DNA of 5,180 bases, taken from the NCBI GenBank assembly GCA_001824745.1, contig MHSZ01000012.1:1-5180 (forward strand), given 5' to 3'. Position numbers and translations under genes: made by a program. The stretch is from Candidatus Terrybacteria bacterium RIFCSPLOWO2_01_FULL_58_14. Lineage in GTDB: Bacteria > Patescibacteriota > Minisyncoccia > Terrybacterales > 2-01-FULL-58-14. Below, piece after piece: positions 3,872 through 5,180 of the stretch (its first letter is position 1; each line of letters starts with the position of its first letter). Below the pieces are notes generated by a model that was not told the DNA's origin, made no database searches, and was given only the letters and a program-made list of their open reading frames with translations.

Positions 3872-5180
3872 TTACGGCAGCGCGTCGATGAGGGTATACA
3901 TCGCGGCGCGCGAGGTGGCGATGAGCAAGAGATTATCCGAAGGTGCCAGCGCGTAGTCGATACTCGTGGTGGGTTCGGAGAAATTGAGGTAGTGATTCGT
4001 CACGTCGTTTCTGATCGTCGTTCGGAATCCAGACGCTGCTGGAGGCCCGGTTTTCCCCAAAGATGTGAGGAGCGAGTCGAAATCATCAGGGAGCGTGACT
4101 TCCCATGCCGGCAGCTTCTGCTCGAGCGCGACACGGTCGCGAACCCCGATGATGAGCGCCGGCCGTACGTTGCCGCTGTCGGGTTCGCCGGTAAGAAAGA
4201 GCGTAAAACGCGAGGAATCCAGCGTCGCGCGGATTTCCTCGGGGAAGTTCACGCCCAGCGCTGTGGCGGTTTCCGAGAAAGAGAGGTACCGGCGTTCTTG
4301 CGGCGTTTCGATTTTCAACAGGAGCGCGCGGAATGCTCCCGGCGCCATCGGCTGTGCTAAGAGTTGTTGGAGTTCCACCTGCGCCTCTTCAACGACAGCG
4401 ATGGTGCGGACTTCCGCGCCGATGCCGGGCAGGAGAATCTCCGGCCTGGGCGGTTCGGTGGGAGTGGCGATGGGGGGAGTGGGCTCAAGAGGAGTTGGCG
4501 AACCCCCGCCGTTGTCTCCAAAGAAGAGCTGCGAGACCGCAAATAACGCTCCTCCCACGAGTACGATGAAGATTATCGCACCGAGCCCCAGCACCACAAC
4601 GGGAGGGAGTCCCGCAATGGGAAACCGGCGTTCATGAAAAGGTTCTTCGGGGCCTGTAGTGCCCTCGTCGATAGCGAGGAGCTCTTCGGGGCGGAGGGGC
4701 GCTGTTGCTTCGGCTTCCGGGATCACGGGTTCTCCCGGCGCTCCGTAAGAGAGACGGTCTTCCGGTGCGAGGAGCGGTTCGTTTCCTGGCCACTGCTCGT
4801 CTGCGGCGGTTGCCGGGGGCGGCGGCTCTGGGAGTATGGGTGCGGGTGCTGGAGGTGGCGTCGGCTCGGGCAATATGGGTTCGGTCATGGAAGGCGATGC
4901 GGCAGGTGCGGGTGGCTCGACGACAGGAATGTCCGGGGGCGGTGGCGGTGTCGGGAGGACCGGAGAGATTGCGGGTGGAACCCGGGAAAGCGCTGGAGGC
5001 GACTCGGCCGGAATTTCCGGGATGTCTTCCTGTTGCGGTGCTTCGCCTCGCCGGATTCGTTCGAGATCCTCGCGCATGGTGCGGATGCGGGTCTCCCCCA
5101 CTCCATGGGGATCAGACGCATTGGCACTGCGCACGCCCTCGGGGTTCGTCTCCGAGGTTGGTGGGGATTGCTGTTGCGGC
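3872..5180 (-). CDS. Proline-rich single-pass membrane protein, 5' end beyond window
   Basis: The frame stays open to the right edge, giving 435 visible residues. A GTG at 5134 could start a 420-residue form, but no ribosome site was seen, and the upstream frame reads on in the same Pro/Gln-rich style. In 420-residue numbering, 21-30 is a charged segment (REDLERIRRG) and 42-112 is low-complexity, Pro/Ala/Glu-rich, with ILPEP twice. Residues about 174-204 form one hydrophobic helix preceded by HERR, which predicts N-in/C-out topology. A short Pro/Thr linker (212-230) leads to an extracytoplasmic domain (232-420). That domain ends in a block with YLNFSEP (382-388), SIDYAL (391-396) and LLLIATSRAAMYTLIDAL (402-419). 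I recall similar C-terminal blocks in uncharacterised Patescibacteria membrane proteins, a recollection not checked. The proline-rich part may reach through a wall layer or bind partners; function is unknown. It is followed by the 3279-3871 noncoding region. Confidence 0.85.
   Translation of the reverse strand, partial: PQQQSPPTSETNPEGVRSANASDPHGVGETRIRTMREDLERIRRGEAPQQEDIPEIPAESPPALSRVPPAISPVLPTPPPPPDIPVVEPPAPAASPSMTEPILPEPTPPPAPAPILPEPPPPATAADEQWPGNEPLLAPEDRLSYGAPGEPVIPEAEATAPLRPEELLAIDEGTTGPEEPFHERRFPIAGLPPVVVLGLGAIIFIVLVGGALFAVSQLFFGDNGGGSPTPLEPTPPIATPTEPPRPEILLPGIGAEVRTIAVVEEAQVELQQLLAQPMAPGAFRALLLKIETPQERRYLSFSETATALGVNFPEEIRATLDSSRFTLFLTGEPDSGNVRPALIIGVRDRVALEQKLPAWEVTLPDDFDSLLTSLGKTGPPAASGFRTTIRNDVTNHYLNFSEPTTSIDYALAPSDNLLLIATSRAAMYTLIDALP

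Noticed and set aside
3653..4360. 235-residue plus-strand open frame
   Set aside because: Most of it lies antisense to the membrane-protein gene in a GC-rich, low-stop context; the first part crosses the hairpin-rich noncoding region. No family resemblance.

Overview
The window reads as a piece of a GC-rich bacterial chromosome with a short, salvage-only NAD pathway. The best guess is a Patescibacteria/CPR-type genome. This rests on the salvage genes and on the family resemblance of a proline-rich, single-pass membrane protein at the right-hand end. TGA is used as a stop (nadD, nadK and the 140-residue protein gene), so the Gracilibacteria recoding of TGA does not apply. The lineage call is an inference from gene content, not from a marker gene.

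Positions 1-2257, all on the minus strand, hold a nicotinamide salvage block. In transcription order it contains pncA (nicotinamidase, 2257-1664), an unrecognised 140-residue protein gene (1647-1225) whose ribosome binding site overlaps the pncA stop, an intrinsic terminator (1203-1173), nadD (nicotinate-nucleotide adenylyltransferase, 1148-546) and pncB (nicotinate phosphoribosyltransferase, 451 to beyond the left edge). A structured leader of 94 bases separates nadD from pncB. Diverging from pncA on the plus strand is a divergent NAD kinase gene (2406-3278). Together these cover nicotinamide to nicotinate (PncA), to NaMN (PncB), to NaAD (NadD), and NAD to NADP (NadK). Only the amidating step, NadE, is missing from view.

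Positions 3279-3871 (593 bases) contain no convincing protein gene but are dense in structure. There are three stem-loops whose T-rich tails face the plus strand, an inverted pair of a 12-base word, a perfect 9-bp inverted repeat and a long-looped hairpin with 10-bp arms. Next to these is a candidate minus-strand structured RNA (about 3784-3606) with GNRA-capped hairpins, behind a promoter-like sequence bracketed by two DnaA-box-like 9-mers.

Positions 3872-5180 (minus strand) hold most of a membrane protein gene that runs off the right edge. It has a long proline-rich cytoplasmic N-terminus, one transmembrane helix and an extracytoplasmic C-terminal domain.

No tRNA, rRNA, CRISPR array, transposase or phage gene was seen.
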